Source of the DNA: Paenibacillus sonchi
GTDB lineage: Bacteria > Bacillota > Bacilli > Paenibacillales > Paenibacillaceae
Assembly: GCF_016772475.1 (NCBI RefSeq)
Contig: NZ_CP068595.1
Span: 1,550,001-1,614,000 of the forward strand
DNA length: 64,000 nt
Reading direction: 5' to 3'
Each line of letters begins with the position of its first letter. The stretch's first letter is position 1. Positions 8,263 to 18,370 of the stretch are shown here, one piece after another. Both the position numbers and the translations under genes were made by a program. Under the pieces are notes generated by a model that saw only the letters and a list, made by a program, of their open reading frames with translations, was not told the origin of the DNA and made no database searches.

Positions 8263-11200
8263 TTATGGCTTGATCAGCTCCAGCAGCTTCTCTGCGCTCA
8301 GCTCCGCGGCCCGGGGCAGCAGCAGATCGGCATCGCCCAGCTGCGCCGGGCTTCCGATGCCTACGGCCTTCATGCCCGCGGCCTTGATCGCGGCGATGCC
8401 CGCCGCCGCGTCCTCCACGCCGATGCAGTTGCCCGGCGTGACCCCAAGCAGCTCCGCCGCCTGCAGGAAAATCTCCGGATCGGGCTTGCCCTTCCGGAGA
8501 CCGGCCGGGTCGGCGATCGCCTGGAACCAATGGGCTGCGCCGAGACGCTCCAGAATGACTGGAGCGTTCAGGCTCGCCGAGGCCAGCCCCACCAGGATTC
8601 CCCGCTCCCGCAGGGAATCCAGCAGCTCCGGGACCCCCGGCAGCAGGTCCGCCGGGGTGATGCGTCCGATCATTTCCCTGTAATGATCGTTCTTCTGCTC
8701 CGCCAGCCGCAGCTTCGCGGCTTCCGGGAGGCTCAGGCCGCTGTCCTCCAGCACGATGTCCAGCGACTCCATGCGGCTGACGCCCTTCAGCCGTTCATTC
8801 TTCTCCCGGCTGAAGGGCACGCCCAGCTCATCGGCCAGCGCCTGCCAGGCCAGATAGTGATATTCGGCCGTGTCGGTGATCACGCCGTCCAGATCGAAGA
8901 TCACCGCTTCCAGCCGCTTCGCCAGCGGAACCCGCACCGGCTCCTGCGGAGACAGGCGCAGCGTCTGCTCCTTGTGCCGGATCTCTAGCCCCTCCCCTTC
9001 AAGCAGCGTATACACCGCTGCCTCCCGGCCGACATAGATGTCCAGCAGCTGTCCGCTGAACGTAATTTTGAACCGGTAGCTCTCCCACTGCTCCGGCAGC
9101 GCCGGGCTAAAGCACAGTTGTCCGTTATATTGGCGCATGCCGCCGAAGCCGTTCACAATCGACATCCAGGAGCCTGCCATCGCGGCCATGTGCAGCCCGT
9201 CTTTGGCATTGCGGTTGATATCATCCAGATCCATCCGTACCGTCCGGTCGAAGTAGGCGTAGGCTCCGGCCAAATCACCGATTTCGGCGGAGACAATACT
9301 GTGAATGCACGGCGACAGGGAAGAATCGTGAGTCGTCAGCGGCTCATAATACTGATAATTGCGGATTTTATCGGCCAGGCTGAATTGATCGCCGAGCAGG
9401 AACAAGGCCATGACCAGATCGGCCTGCTTCAACACCTGGTGGCGGTAGATGACCAGCGGGTGATAGTGCAGCAGCAGCGGATATTTATCTGCCGGGGTCC
9501 GCCCGAAATCCCATTTCTGCTTGCTCAGGAACGTATCATCCTGCGCGTAAATGCCCAAAGCCTTGTCAAAAGGAATAAACATCTTCTCCGCAGCTTCCAG
9601 CCAGCCATCTGCCTCCTCCGCACTTAGCCCCATCTCATGCTGGAGCCGTGCATAATCACCGGGATATTCGCGGCGGAGCCAGTCCGCCGCCTCATAGGCA
9701 TACAGAAGCTGCTCCCGCACCATAAGGTTCGTATAGGCGTTATTGTTCACAATGGCCGTATATTCATCGGGCCCGGTTACAGCGTCAATACAGAAGGCTC
9801 CGCCACGTGCCGGATTGTAATGGCCAAGGTCTGCCCAGAAGCGCGACGTTTCGAACAGCATTTCCGCACCCTTGGCGGCGAGAAACTCCACGTCCCCGGT
9901 CGCCTGTACATACTGCTTGATGCCATAGGCAATATCGGCATTGATATGCGCCTGGGCTGTGCCTGCCGGGAAATAGGCCGAGTTCTCCGCGCCGTCGATC
10001 GTGCGCCAGGGGTACAGCGCCCCCTTCTGCGACATGACCGCCGCCCGCTCCCGCGCTTTGCCGAGCGTGGCATAGCGGAACTCCAGCAGCGCCCGGCTGA
10101 CTGCAGGCTGGGTGTAGGTAAAAAACGGCAGCATATACATTTCCGTATCCCAGAAATAATGGCCCTCATACCCTTCGCCGGTCAGGCCTTTGGCGCCGAT
10201 ATTCGTCACGCCGTCACGGCCGGCAGACTGCAGCAGCTGGAAAGCATTGAAGCGGATTCCCTGCTGCAGCGCCGGATCACCGGCAATCTCTACATCCGTA
10301 TGGCTCCAGAAAATATCCAGGTAGGCCTGCTGTTCAGCGGCCAGCCCGGCAAAACCGCATTTCCCGCCATGTCCAGCACAGAGGCGCTCCGGCTAAGGAG
10401 CTCCGCTTCGTCATAATCCTTGGAGGTATGGTACGTAATATATTTGCTCAGCGTGACGCTCTCCCCGCTGCGGACGGCAGCGGCATAACACACCGAAACG
10501 CGTTTCCCTGTCCGTTCGCGGCTCATCTCACGCCCGGACTCCGCCTGCAGCTCATGACCCATCGCTGTCACCAGCGCGAACCCTGTATGCCGCGTCCGCT
10601 GCTTCATCCACAAAAAGCCGCCGGCCCCCTCATCCCCAGTGTCCTCCAGCAGCAGGCTGGACTCCGTACGGCCCGCCCCCAACCGGGGATCACCGCTGGC
10701 CTCCGGCCGGGCGATCTCCCCGTCCATGGCGGAATCCAGCTTCAACGTCCCGTCAAAATTCAGCGCCGTTACCCGGTATTCAATGGCGGCAAGATGCTTA
10801 TGCTGCAGAGCAACCATCCGCCGGATCTTCAGGAGCACCCGGTGGCCCGCAGGCGATTCCCACTCCACCTCACGGTGGAGAATACCGCTTTTCATATCCA
10901 GCCTGCGCGCGTAGCGGTGTACCGTACCACTGTTCAGATGGAAGGCATGGCCTTCAACACTCAGCTTAATGATCCGGGCATCGGTCACATTCAACATCGC
11001 CTGATTGCGGCCGGGATACCCGTACGCCCCTTCGGGATATACAATCGGCTCCGAATCAAAGAAGCCATTCAGATAATTCCCGGCAACCGCAGTTCCCGCA
11101 AGGCCGTGATAGCCTTCCTCGAAATTGCCGCGCATGCCGATATATCCATTGCCCAGCGCGAACACGCTCTCGCTCCTCTGGTTATATTCATCCTGATAGT

Positions 11201-11270
11201 AGTCTTCGTCAAGACTCCATTCCCGGTAGGGATACAGCGCCGCCGGGTGCTCATAGGGCTTCATCTTCAT
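8263..11270 (-). CDS. GH65 disaccharide phosphorylase fused to beta-phosphoglucomutase (frameshifted)
   Basis: A ~1000-residue bifunctional enzyme. The first ~770 residues are glycoside hydrolase family 65: FALGNGYIGMRGNF near the start, GYEGHYFWDTEMYMLPFF in the catalytic barrel, and the acid glutamate in TGPDEYTAIVNNNAYTN. The last ~220 residues are a HAD beta-phosphoglucomutase (FDLDGVITDTAEYHYLAW, GLASASLNAP, KPDPEIF, GVEDAAAGI). Phosphorolysis of an alpha-disaccharide would release beta-glucose-1-phosphate, which the fused mutase converts to glucose-6-phosphate. The frame breaks at 10360-10365, where one extra base rejoins 10290-11270 with the downstream frame. It is the last gene of the LacI-ABC operon. 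Maltose, kojibiose, nigerose or trehalose are possible substrates. Confidence 0.87.
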
Positions 11271-11390
11271 CGCTAAGTCTCCTTCTCATCGCGGACTTCT
11301 TCCGGACCGGCCCGCATGGGCGGTCCAGACCTCCGCTTTATAGATTTGCCACCGGAACCGGCATTGCGTGCGCACCGGTCCGGCCAACCG

Positions 11391-12482
11391 TCAGCCCTTC
11401 ACCGAACCGCCCATAAGCCCTCTGACGAAATACTTTTGCAGCAGGAAAAAAATCGCCAGCGGCATCAGCATCGAAATAAAAGCTGCGGAGGTCAGCAGAT
11501 GCCAGTCGTTGCCGCGTGAACCGACCAGGTCGGCGATCTTCATCGACATGACCTGCACCGAAGGCTGGTTGCCGATAAAAATCAGCGATACCAGATAATC
11601 ATTCCACACCCAGAGGAACTGGAAGATCCCGATGGAGGCCAGGGCGGGCACAGACAGCGGCAGAATCAGCCTGCTGAAGATCGTAAAATGGCTGGCTCCG
11701 TCAATAAAAGCGGATTCGAACAAATCCTTGGGCAGCTGGCTGATAAAGTTGTACATGAAGTAGGTGACCAGCGGCAAACCGAAGGCGGTATGCGCCAGCC
11801 AGATCCCCAGATAGCTTCCGTTCAGACCAAGCGAAGTATAGTCCTTAAGCACAGGGATCAATGCGACTTGAATCGGAATCACGAGCATAGCGATAATGAT
11901 AACGAACAGGGTTTTGCGGCCCGGGAACCGCAGCCAGGCGAAGGCATACGCGGCAAAAGAGGCGATCAGCACCGGAATGACCGTAGCCGGGACCGCAATC
12001 GTCAGCGTATTCCAGAAGGCCTGCGACAGCCCCGTACCCTTTTGCACCGTTTCACTGCCGTCAGCTTCCGTGAGTTTGTATTCTTTGCCGGACAACACAT
12101 TATTGTAATTATCCATAGTGAAATCAGGAATGGTCTTCCAGCCCTGCTCCTGGACATTAATCGTGCGCGCTCTGCGGTTCTCCCACATCAGACGGCTGTC
12201 GTCCACCTTCACGCCCGCCTTCAGCTGGTCGTCCGTGTAGGTCTGGCCGTTCACCTCAATCGGCTGGCGCAGATCGGTATCCTTGGACAGCTGCAGCGTC
12301 TCGCCCTGCGTCCACTCCTGATGGGGGAATACCTTCCACCAGCCGGTCTGCAGAATATCCGCTGCGGGACGGAACGAGGAAATAAAGAGGCCCAGCGTCG
12401 GGAGCAGCCAAATGAAGCAAATGACGCCCAGCACGAGATTGACGATGGTTTTGCTGCCTTTTCTTTTCTTTTTGCCGGCCAT
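11391..12482 (-). CDS. carbohydrate ABC transporter permease (MalG type)
   Basis: A 363-residue inner-membrane permease with about six TM helices. The ATPase-docking EAA loop is ESAFIDGASHFTIFSRLILPLSVPA. It carries an unusually long extracytoplasmic insertion (residues about 50-150) between TM1 and TM2, rich in charged residues. It ends in the MalG-like FVRGLMGGSVKG. It abuts the partner permease stop codon (gene boundary 12482/12483), showing co-translation. No ATPase is encoded here, so a shared MsmX/MalK-type ATPase elsewhere is inferred. Expected to import the disaccharide cleaved by the neighbouring GH65 enzyme. Confidence 0.92.
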   Translation of the reverse strand: MAGKKKRKGSKTIVNLVLGVICFIWLLPTLGLFISSFRPAADILQTGWWKVFPHQEWTQGETLQLSKDTDLRQPIEVNGQTYTDDQLKAGVKVDDSRLMWENRRARTINVQEQGWKTIPDFTMDNYNNVLSGKEYKLTEADGSETVQKGTGLSQAFWNTLTIAVPATVIPVLIASFAAYAFAWLRFPGRKTLFVIIIAMLVIPIQVALIPVLKDYTSLGLNGSYLGIWLAHTAFGLPLVTYFMYNFISQLPKDLFESAFIDGASHFTIFSRLILPLSVPALASIGIFQFLWVWNDYLVSLIFIGNQPSVQVMSMKIADLVGSRGNDWHLLTSAAFISMLMPLAIFFLLQKYFVRGLMGGSVKG

Positions 12483-13598
12483 TTAGAATCCCCCCTGCTT
12501 GCGGAACTGCCGCAGATTAATAAGAATTACAGGCAAGACGGCAATCAGGAGTACAATAGCCAGCGTTGAACCGTACCCGAAATTGCGGTACATAAAGAAC
12601 TGCCGGTAAAACTGTGTCGCTACCACTTCTGTATCGTATTGACCTCCTGTCATTACCATGACAACGTCAAATATTTTCAATGTAAAGACAATAATAGTGG
12701 TTGTAACCGTCAGAATCGTTGCGGAAATGAACGGAATCATAATGCCGAAGAAAATTTTCACCTCACCTGCACCATCCACACGCGCGGCCTCCAGAATATC
12801 GTCGGGAACCCCTTTGATAGCTGCGGAGAAGATCACCATTGCAAACCCTGTCTGCATCCAGATCAGAATCACAATGAGAAAAAAGTTATTCCAGGGCTGC
12901 AGCATACTCGTCCAAGCCTGCGGTTCGCCGCCAAAATAGGTCACAATCGCATTCAGCAGTCCGATTTGCTCGTCGCCTGGCTGATAATAATAGACAAATT
13001 TCCAAATTACCCCTGCGGCTACAAAAGAGATGGCCATAGGCATGAAAATGATCGACTTGGCGATTTTTTCGTAGCTGCTGCGGTCGGCCAGAATGGCGAT
13101 AAGCAGCCCGAAGCAGACACAGGCCAGCGTTCCGATGAATACCCACAGCAGATTGTTGCGCAGTGCGGTCGCCATGAGGTGGTCGCTGAAGATCGCAGCA
13201 TAGTTGCTGAGTCCGACAAACTTCTCCGAGGAAGCATTAAAAAAGCTCAGGTACAGCGTCCGCAGCGCAGGCAGCACCAGCAGCCAGCCCAGAATGATTA
13301 CCGCCGGCCCGATAAAAATATACGGCAGCACCTTCCTGCGGATATGGTCAGGATACCGCTCCGCCGCCCAGGTCAGCGTATAGTAAATCAGATACACGCC
13401 AAGGACGCCCCACAATACGGCAAGAACCGCAGTCAGCAGCGGGTTCAGCGTAGAATCCCGGAAAAACACAAAAATCAGGCCATTGATTACGATATTGGCA
13501 AGCAGAACCCCAAGGGACAGGAGCACCGCCTTGATGCTGATGGACTGTTTCACTTGTGCACCGGGGTCACTGGATTTCGGCTTCATTTGTGCATCCAT
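12483..13598 (-). CDS. carbohydrate ABC transporter permease (MalF type)
   Basis: A 371-residue permease of the MalF/GanP type, with about eight TM helices and the EAA loop DILEAARVDGAGEVKIFFGIMIPFI. The ATG at 13598 is chosen because AGGAGG lies just upstream; the open frame extends to 13694 but that part is intergenic repeat. A partial AAAAGCTTT operator-like element lies at 13612-13620, just before the ribosome-binding site. It pairs with the MalG-type permease immediately downstream and receives substrate from the lipoprotein encoded upstream. Confidence 0.92.
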   Translation of the reverse strand: MDAQMKPKSSDPGAQVKQSISIKAVLLSLGVLLANIVINGLIFVFFRDSTLNPLLTAVLAVLWGVLGVYLIYYTLTWAAERYPDHIRRKVLPYIFIGPAVIILGWLLVLPALRTLYLSFFNASSEKFVGLSNYAAIFSDHLMATALRNNLLWVFIGTLACVCFGLLIAILADRSSYEKIAKSIIFMPMAISFVAAGVIWKFVYYYQPGDEQIGLLNAIVTYFGGEPQAWTSMLQPWNNFFLIVILIWMQTGFAMVIFSAAIKGVPDDILEAARVDGAGEVKIFFGIMIPFISATILTVTTTIIVFTLKIFDVVMVMTGGQYDTEVVATQFYRQFFMYRNFGYGSTLAIVLLIAVLPVILINLRQFRKQGGF

Positions 13599-13673
13599 AT
13601 TGACTCCTCCTAAAAGCTTTGTGAGCTTAAGCATCCTCCGAACCGCTTCGTACAAAACTGGCTTCGGAAGCAT

Positions 13674-13750
13674 AGGCTTAAGTTTTGTGCGCAAAACCTT
13701 TTTTCGTACGCATACGCTTAGGTTTTGCGCAGCAAAACCCTTCGTAAGCC
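13674..13750. repeat. two ~40-bp units with GGTTTTGC/GCAAAACC hairpins
   Basis: CATAGGCTTA and CATACGCTTA (13671, 13711) mark two units 40 bp apart. Each is followed by an inverted repeat: GTTTTG/CAAAAC at 13682-13697 and the perfect GGTTTTGC-GCA-GCAAAACC at 13721-13739. They lie between the binding-protein and permease genes of the operon and might stabilise or process the mRNA; function is not established. Confidence 0.65.
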
Positions 13751-13794
13751 TTGCAAACTGTCCATTCGGGCAGTCAGCGCGCCTTTGACAGGCA

Positions 13795-13837
13795 AAAAGC
13801 GGGACAGGCTATTCTCGCTGCTCACTGCCCCGCTTTT
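13795..13837 (-). terminator. intercistronic stem-loop after the binding-protein gene
   Basis: AAAAGCGGG (13795-13803) pairs with CCCGCTTTT (13829-13837), downstream of the binding-protein stop in the direction of transcription. Such partial terminators after the binding-protein gene are common in ABC operons and give higher expression of the binding protein than of the permeases. Confidence 0.7.
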
Positions 13838-13869
13838 CAGATAAATCTATGACTTAAGAAAGTCCAGGC

Positions 13870-15297
13870 TTAATTGTTCCAGCCTGACTGAATCTGCTCC
13901 AGCGCCTGATCCAGTGTGGCCGTTCCGCTTACATAGTCGGTCATGCCTTTCCAGAACGTGCCCGCACCCACTTTGCCCGGCATCAGGTCAGAGCCGTCGA
14001 AGCGCAATGTGGAAGCATCCTGCACCAGCTTCGCCATCCGGCGGTCGGATTCGGAGGTATACCAATCCAGGGAAGCATCATTCATTGGGGCAATCACGCC
14101 GCCGGACTGTACCCAGGTTTTGATCGATTCACCTGTGGTGAAGAACTCCATGACTGCACGCACTTCAGGACGGTCATTGAACATGGCGTAGATATCGCCC
14201 GCTACCAGCACCGGCTTGCCGTATTGCGGATCAATCGGCGGCAGATAGAACCAGTCGTAATCCTGATCCACCTTAGCTGTTTCCGGGAAGAAGCTGGTAA
14301 TGAAGTTCCCCATCAGATTGAACCAGGCTTTTGGCGGGTTCTCGAACATCGGTTTTGGCGCATCCCCGAAAGCTGTGGTTACGATCGATTTGGTTCCGCC
14401 ATAGACGTAATCCTTATTGAGCCAGATCTTGGACATCACTTCTACGGCATTCTTTACTTCAGGCGAGGTGAACGGCAGCTCGCCTTTGACCCATTTATCA
14501 TAGTTTTCAGGCGTAGTAGTACGCAGCATAATGTTCTCTATCCAGTCGGTTGCCGCCCAGCCCGTTGCCGCACCGCTCTCAATTCCGATGGTCCAGGCCG
14601 GGTCGCCGTCCTTGGCGATTTGTTCGGTCAACGCCATCATGTCATCCCAGGTTTCAGGAACGGTATAGCCGGCATCATCAAATTGCTTCTTTGGATACCA
14701 GACCAGACTTTTCACATTGCTGCGGTTCCAGATTCCGGCCATGATCTTGCCGTCTTTCCCGTCCATGGTGGACATATCCAGCCAGCTTTTGTTGTAGTTC
14801 GCTTTGAGTTTCTCCTGGTCCAGTACCCCGGTCAGATCGACCACCTTGCCGGTTTTGGCAATGGAGGCCAACAGGCCCGGCTGCGGGAAGTCGGCGATGT
14901 CCGGCGCATTGCCGCCGTCAACGCGGATGTTGATCGTCGCTTCGAATTCCTTCGACCCTTCATATTGGATATCGATTCCGGTTTTTGCCTCAAACTCCTT
15001 AATGCTGCTCTCAAACTTCACCTGGTCAGCATCCACGAACGGTCCGAACATGGTTACCTTGGTGCCTTTATATTCACCTTTCATGGCCAAATCCAGCGGC
15101 GAGCCCGCAGCAGCGGCTTCCGAAGCTTCCGGTGAAGCCTGGCTGTTAGATGCAGCCGGTGCTTCTGTAGCCGCTGGCGGATCGGTCTTGGCCGCATTGT
15201 TTGTGTTATTATTTCCGCCGCATCCGCTAAGCATCATGGTGAAGGATAAGCACAGCACCATGGCGAGTGACAGTTTCCGTCCCGTAGCCTTTTTCAT
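13870..15297 (-). CDS. carbohydrate ABC transporter substrate-binding lipoprotein
   Basis: A 475-residue extracytoplasmic solute-binding protein (family 1). The signal peptide ends in a lipobox (MMLSGCGG), followed by a Asn/Thr/Ala/Pro/Ser-rich linker typical of Gram-positive lipoproteins. The mature domain has the two-lobe pattern: GTKVTMFGPFVDADQVKFE at the start, EAKTGIDIQYEGSKEFEATINIRVDGG, and GAGTFWKGMTDYVSG near the end. It follows the LacI repressor gene, separated by a 270-bp region holding candidate operators. It delivers sugar to the two downstream permeases; the GH65 gene suggests an alpha-linked disaccharide. Confidence 0.93.
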   Translation of the reverse strand: MKKATGRKLSLAMVLCLSFTMMLSGCGGNNNTNNAAKTDPPAATEAPAASNSQASPEASEAAAAGSPLDLAMKGEYKGTKVTMFGPFVDADQVKFESSIKEFEAKTGIDIQYEGSKEFEATINIRVDGGNAPDIADFPQPGLLASIAKTGKVVDLTGVLDQEKLKANYNKSWLDMSTMDGKDGKIMAGIWNRSNVKSLVWYPKKQFDDAGYTVPETWDDMMALTEQIAKDGDPAWTIGIESGAATGWAATDWIENIMLRTTTPENYDKWVKGELPFTSPEVKNAVEVMSKIWLNKDYVYGGTKSIVTTAFGDAPKPMFENPPKAWFNLMGNFITSFFPETAKVDQDYDWFYLPPIDPQYGKPVLVAGDIYAMFNDRPEVRAVMEFFTTGESIKTWVQSGGVIAPMNDASLDWYTSESDRRMAKLVQDASTLRFDGSDLMPGKVGAGTFWKGMTDYVSGTATLDQALEQIQSGWNN

Positions 15298-15534
15298 TCG
15301 TCATACATCCCCTTTAATATGGTTTTAGAGACTGCATTCCTTATGTCTTCTTCCGGGTATTGCCTCCGCTTGCCTGCGGGATCACCTCCTTGTAAAGCTT
15401 TTCATAAAGAATGGGAATTAGAATCCGGCATTGCTTGTATGCGTTTTCAACATTCTAATGGCGATGTCTGCCGGAGGTTATTTATGCTGCTGAATTGTTT
15501 AAATGAAGCTTTCCAGCGTGTTGCACAGTGCTTT

Positions 15535-15546
15535 GAAAAGCTTTTC
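15535..15546. promoter_or_regulatory. candidate LacI operator upstream of the binding-protein gene
   Basis: A perfect 12-bp palindrome, GAAAAGCTTTTC, identical to the one in front of the LacI gene at 16597-16608. Weaker matches follow at 15505-15514 (GAAGCTTTCC) and 15394-15402 (AAAGCTTTT). Placement between repressor and transporter genes suggests the repressor binds here. Confidence 0.6.
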
Positions 15547-15570
15547 AGAATGTTAGAAAATGAGCAGCGC

Positions 15571-16574
15571 TCATCTTTCCCGTGAGGATTCTCTTACAAT
15601 CAGCTTATGCTCCATTTTTTCCGTGGGAACTTCAACCTTCCCGGTGGTCAGCAGTTCATGCAGTTTCTCCGCTGCCCGATAACCCAGTTGATAAATGGGT
15701 TGTGCAATAGTCGTCAGCTTCGGAATGAACATGCCTGACATCCGCAGATTGTCGAACCCGATGACGGATACCTGACCCGGTACCAGAATATTGCGGTCCT
15801 TCAGATACGAAATGGCTCCCATTGCGAACTCATCGGCTACACAGAACAGGGCTGTCACTTGCGGATAATCTGTAAACAGCTCATGCGCTGCCTGATAGGC
15901 ATGCTCAAAGCGGTGATTGGCGTATTTGACCTGCTCTATACTGTGTTCAAGCCCGGCTTCATTCAGCGCTCTGACAAATCCTTCATAACGCGGCGGGCCG
16001 GACACGGAGTTGTCATGATTGAACCCGATCATCCCGATCTCGGTATGTCCCAGCTCAATCAGGAACTTCACGGCGTCATATGCCGCTCTCTCATCATCAA
16101 CCTCCACTGAAGGCACATCGAATTCTTCCGAATGGGAAGACACCAGTACAAAAGGGATTCTGCAGCCCGTCAGCTTCTCATAACATTCCGGATACAGAAC
16201 ATCACTGGCATATACAATCCCATCCACCTGCTTCTCATGAAACGTGTCAATGTAGCTTAGCATCCGTTCCTTGTCGCGGTCCGTATTGCAGATCATCAGA
16301 CTGTAGCCCAGCTTAATGCAGGCATCCTGCATCCCCGGATCACTCCGGCAAAGTAAAGGTTCTCAATATCAGGTATAAGCAGTCCCAGTGTATTGGATTT
16401 CTTGTAAATCAACCCCCTGGCAAAAGCATTCGGCTGATACTTCAGCTTCTCAATGGCTTCGATTACACGGCTGCGCTTGCTCTCTACTACAGTCTGGGGT
16501 GCATTCATCACACGCGACACGGTGCTGATCGACACCTCTGCCATTTTGGCGACATCTCTGATTGTTGGCTTCAT
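15571..16574 (-). CDS. LacI family repressor of the disaccharide operon (frameshifted)
   Basis: A ~334-residue LacI/GalR repressor when read through one frameshift. The HTH is TIRDVAKMAEVSISTVSRVMN and the hinge helix LKYQPNAFARGLIYKKSN. The effector domain contains GLLIPDIENLYFAGVIRG, then MQDACIKLGYSLMICNTDRD in the other frame, VIGFDNLRMSG and TTIAQPIYQLG. Adding one base to the CCCC run at 16333-16336 joins the two frames exactly in the expected family order. Start ATG 16574 has GGAAG upstream. It is first in the operon, so the sugar it binds is probably the transported one or a product. A perfect palindrome 23 bp upstream suggests autorepression. Confidence 0.86.
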
Positions 16575-16596
16575 TTGGGTGACTTCCTTTGTTTTA

Positions 16597-16608
16597 GAAA
16601 AGCTTTTC
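16597..16608. promoter_or_regulatory. candidate LacI autoregulatory operator
   Basis: Perfect palindrome GAAAAGCTTTTC, 23 bp before the repressor start codon and identical to the site at 15535-15546. Two copies of an exact 12-mer flanking the repressor gene are very unlikely by chance in 64 kb. Confidence 0.6.
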
Positions 16609-16808
16609 ACAGCGATTATAACAAGGGTTCACAACTTTGACAAGAGATTTTTTTAAACGCTTACATTGGAAAATCACGGTCAAGATACACCCATCCTGTA
16701 CCAGCTTATACTATCCAGATGTTATATGATTCCACCGGAAAGTGAACCCGGCAGTTAGCATTGTCCATTTTTGAAAACCTTACCGGCACCCATTCTTCAT
16801 CGACTTGC

Positions 16809-16858
16809 GGATTTATGGACTTGAGGATTTATGAACTTGAGGATTTATGGATTTGCGG
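16809..16858. repeat. 16-bp tandem repeat in intergenic region
   Basis: GGATTTATGGACTTGA-type units start at 16809, 16825 and 16841, with a partial fourth. They lie in the 460-bp gap between the divergent LacI and flavin oxidoreductase genes. The rest of the gap is AT-rich and shows no gene; promoters for both genes must lie there. Confidence 0.8.
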
Positions 16859-17036
16859 AATCGGAATCCCTCTTCTCATACAACCTATAATACCTAAAGG
16901 AAACTGCCTTCTCCAAGATATCTGCTTACTTAAAGTGTGTAAATAATAATATTTCATGTTATAATGGCCGGGTAGATTACTTCCGCACTGCAAATACTGG
17001 TTATTCATAGAAATATTCATTCAGGAGGGATTGTTG

Positions 17037-18050
17037 GTGAAAAAACTGCAGGATATTCCGTTTTCCGTACTGGATCTGGCCCCCATTGTGGAGGGGGGAA
17101 CGGCAGCGGACTCTTTTCATAACACGCTGGATCTGGCCCGCCATGCCGAGGCTTGGGGCTATCACCGCTACTGGCTCGCGGAGCATCATAATATGCCGGG
17201 CATAGCCAGCTCCGCCACTTCGCTAGTGATTAGCCACGTGGCTGCAGGCACCAAGAGCATCCGCGTAGGGTCAGGAGGCATCATGCTCTCCAACCATGCG
17301 CCGCTGATGATTGCCGAGCAATTCGGCACGCTCGAATCTCTTTATCCCGGCCGTATCGACCTCGGGCTGGGCCGGGCTCCCGGCTCTGACCAGGCAGCGG
17401 CCCGGGCCATGCGCCGCGGCCTGGGCCAGGACGGCAGCGAATTCCCTGAGCAGCTCAGCGAGCTAAGAGCTTACTTCGATCCGGACGGTGCCGGATCACG
17501 TCCGCTCGGCGTGCGCGCGGTACCCGGCGAAGGGCTGAATGTGCCCATCTGGCTGCTCGGCTCCAGTGGCTTCAGTGCCCAATTGGCGGGGCAGCTGGGT
17601 TTGCCCTTCGCTTTTGCCAGCCATTTCGCACCCGATTATCTGCTGCCTGCCCTACACCTGTACCGCACCAGCTTCAAGCCGTCGGCAGTGCTCGATAAAC
17701 CGCATGTCATGGTGGGACTTGGCATCACGGCTGCCGAAACAACTGAGCAGGCCCGCTGGCTGGCCACCTCGCAGCAGCAGCAGTTTCTGAATATTATCCG
17801 CGGCCGGACCGGCAAGCTGCAGCCGCCGGTAGACAGCATGGAGGGACTGTGGTCCCCTCAGGAAAAAGCCATGCTGCTCAGCAAGCAGCTGTACTCCATC
17901 GCCGGAGATCAAGCGGCCATTAAAGAAAGGCTTTTGCAGATCGTGGAAGAAACACAGGCTGACGAATTCATTGTCGCCTCGCAGATTTACGACCATTCTG
18001 CACGCCTGCATTCCTATGAGCTTGTTGCCGAGTTGGTTAAGGGAAGCTAA
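17037..18050 (+). CDS. LLM class flavin-dependent oxidoreductase
   Basis: A 337-residue luciferase-like monooxygenase homologue with a TIM barrel that binds reduced flavin. Typical features are SVLDLAPI near the start, [69 protein letters not shown] and [25 protein letters not shown]. These match the MsnO8/YceB-type subgroup, whose substrates are mostly unknown. GTG at 17037 is chosen because AGGAGGG (17023-17029) is seven bases upstream; two TTG codons nearer the site are too close. It is followed by a terminator at 18089. Confidence 0.9.
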   Translation: MKKLQDIPFSVLDLAPIVEGGTAADSFHNTLDLARHAEAWGYHRYWLAEHHNMPGIASSATSLVISHVAAGTKSIRVGSGGIMLSNHAPLMIAEQFGTLESLYPGRIDLGLGRAPGSDQAAARAMRRGLGQDGSEFPEQLSELRAYFDPDGAGSRPLGVRAVPGEGLNVPIWLLGSSGFSAQLAGQLGLPFAFASHFAPDYLLPALHLYRTSFKPSAVLDKPHVMVGLGITAAETTEQARWLATSQQQQFLNIIRGRTGKLQPPVDSMEGLWSPQEKAMLLSKQLYSIAGDQAAIKERLLQIVEETQADEFIVASQIYDHSARLHSYELVAELVKGS

Positions 18051-18088
18051 TCTAATCTATTCAAAGTAAGAATGGAACAAGGGAAAGG

Positions 18089-18137
18089 GATTGCGCCGGT
18101 CAGGGAAGCATTCAGGCCGACTGCGCAATCTCTTTTT
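18089..18137 (+). terminator. Rho-independent terminator
   Basis: GATTGCGC (18089-18096) pairs with GCGCAATC (18123-18130), followed by TCTTTTTTT. Terminates the flavin oxidoreductase gene. Confidence 0.85.
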
Positions 18138-18370
18138 TTGCATCATTACCCAACGGGCAGACAGCCACAGTTTAGTTAATGAAACACTTTGTGGAATAAA
18201 ACAGGTCCGGCTGTATATTCAACTTCCTCTCTCCTACCACGCTTTAACCCGCATAAAACCAGGGTGGGATCATCACCGGGTATGTTTTTTAGCCATACAC
18301 CTCCACGGCAGCTCAAAGAATCCAAAATATTCTCCCGCTGCCGCAATGAAGCTCATCAAAAACTGAAGCT

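Noticed and set aside
12639..13613. 324-residue plus-strand frame opposite the MalF-type permease
   Set aside because: His/Gln/Arg-rich shadow of a hydrophobic membrane protein; no start signal.
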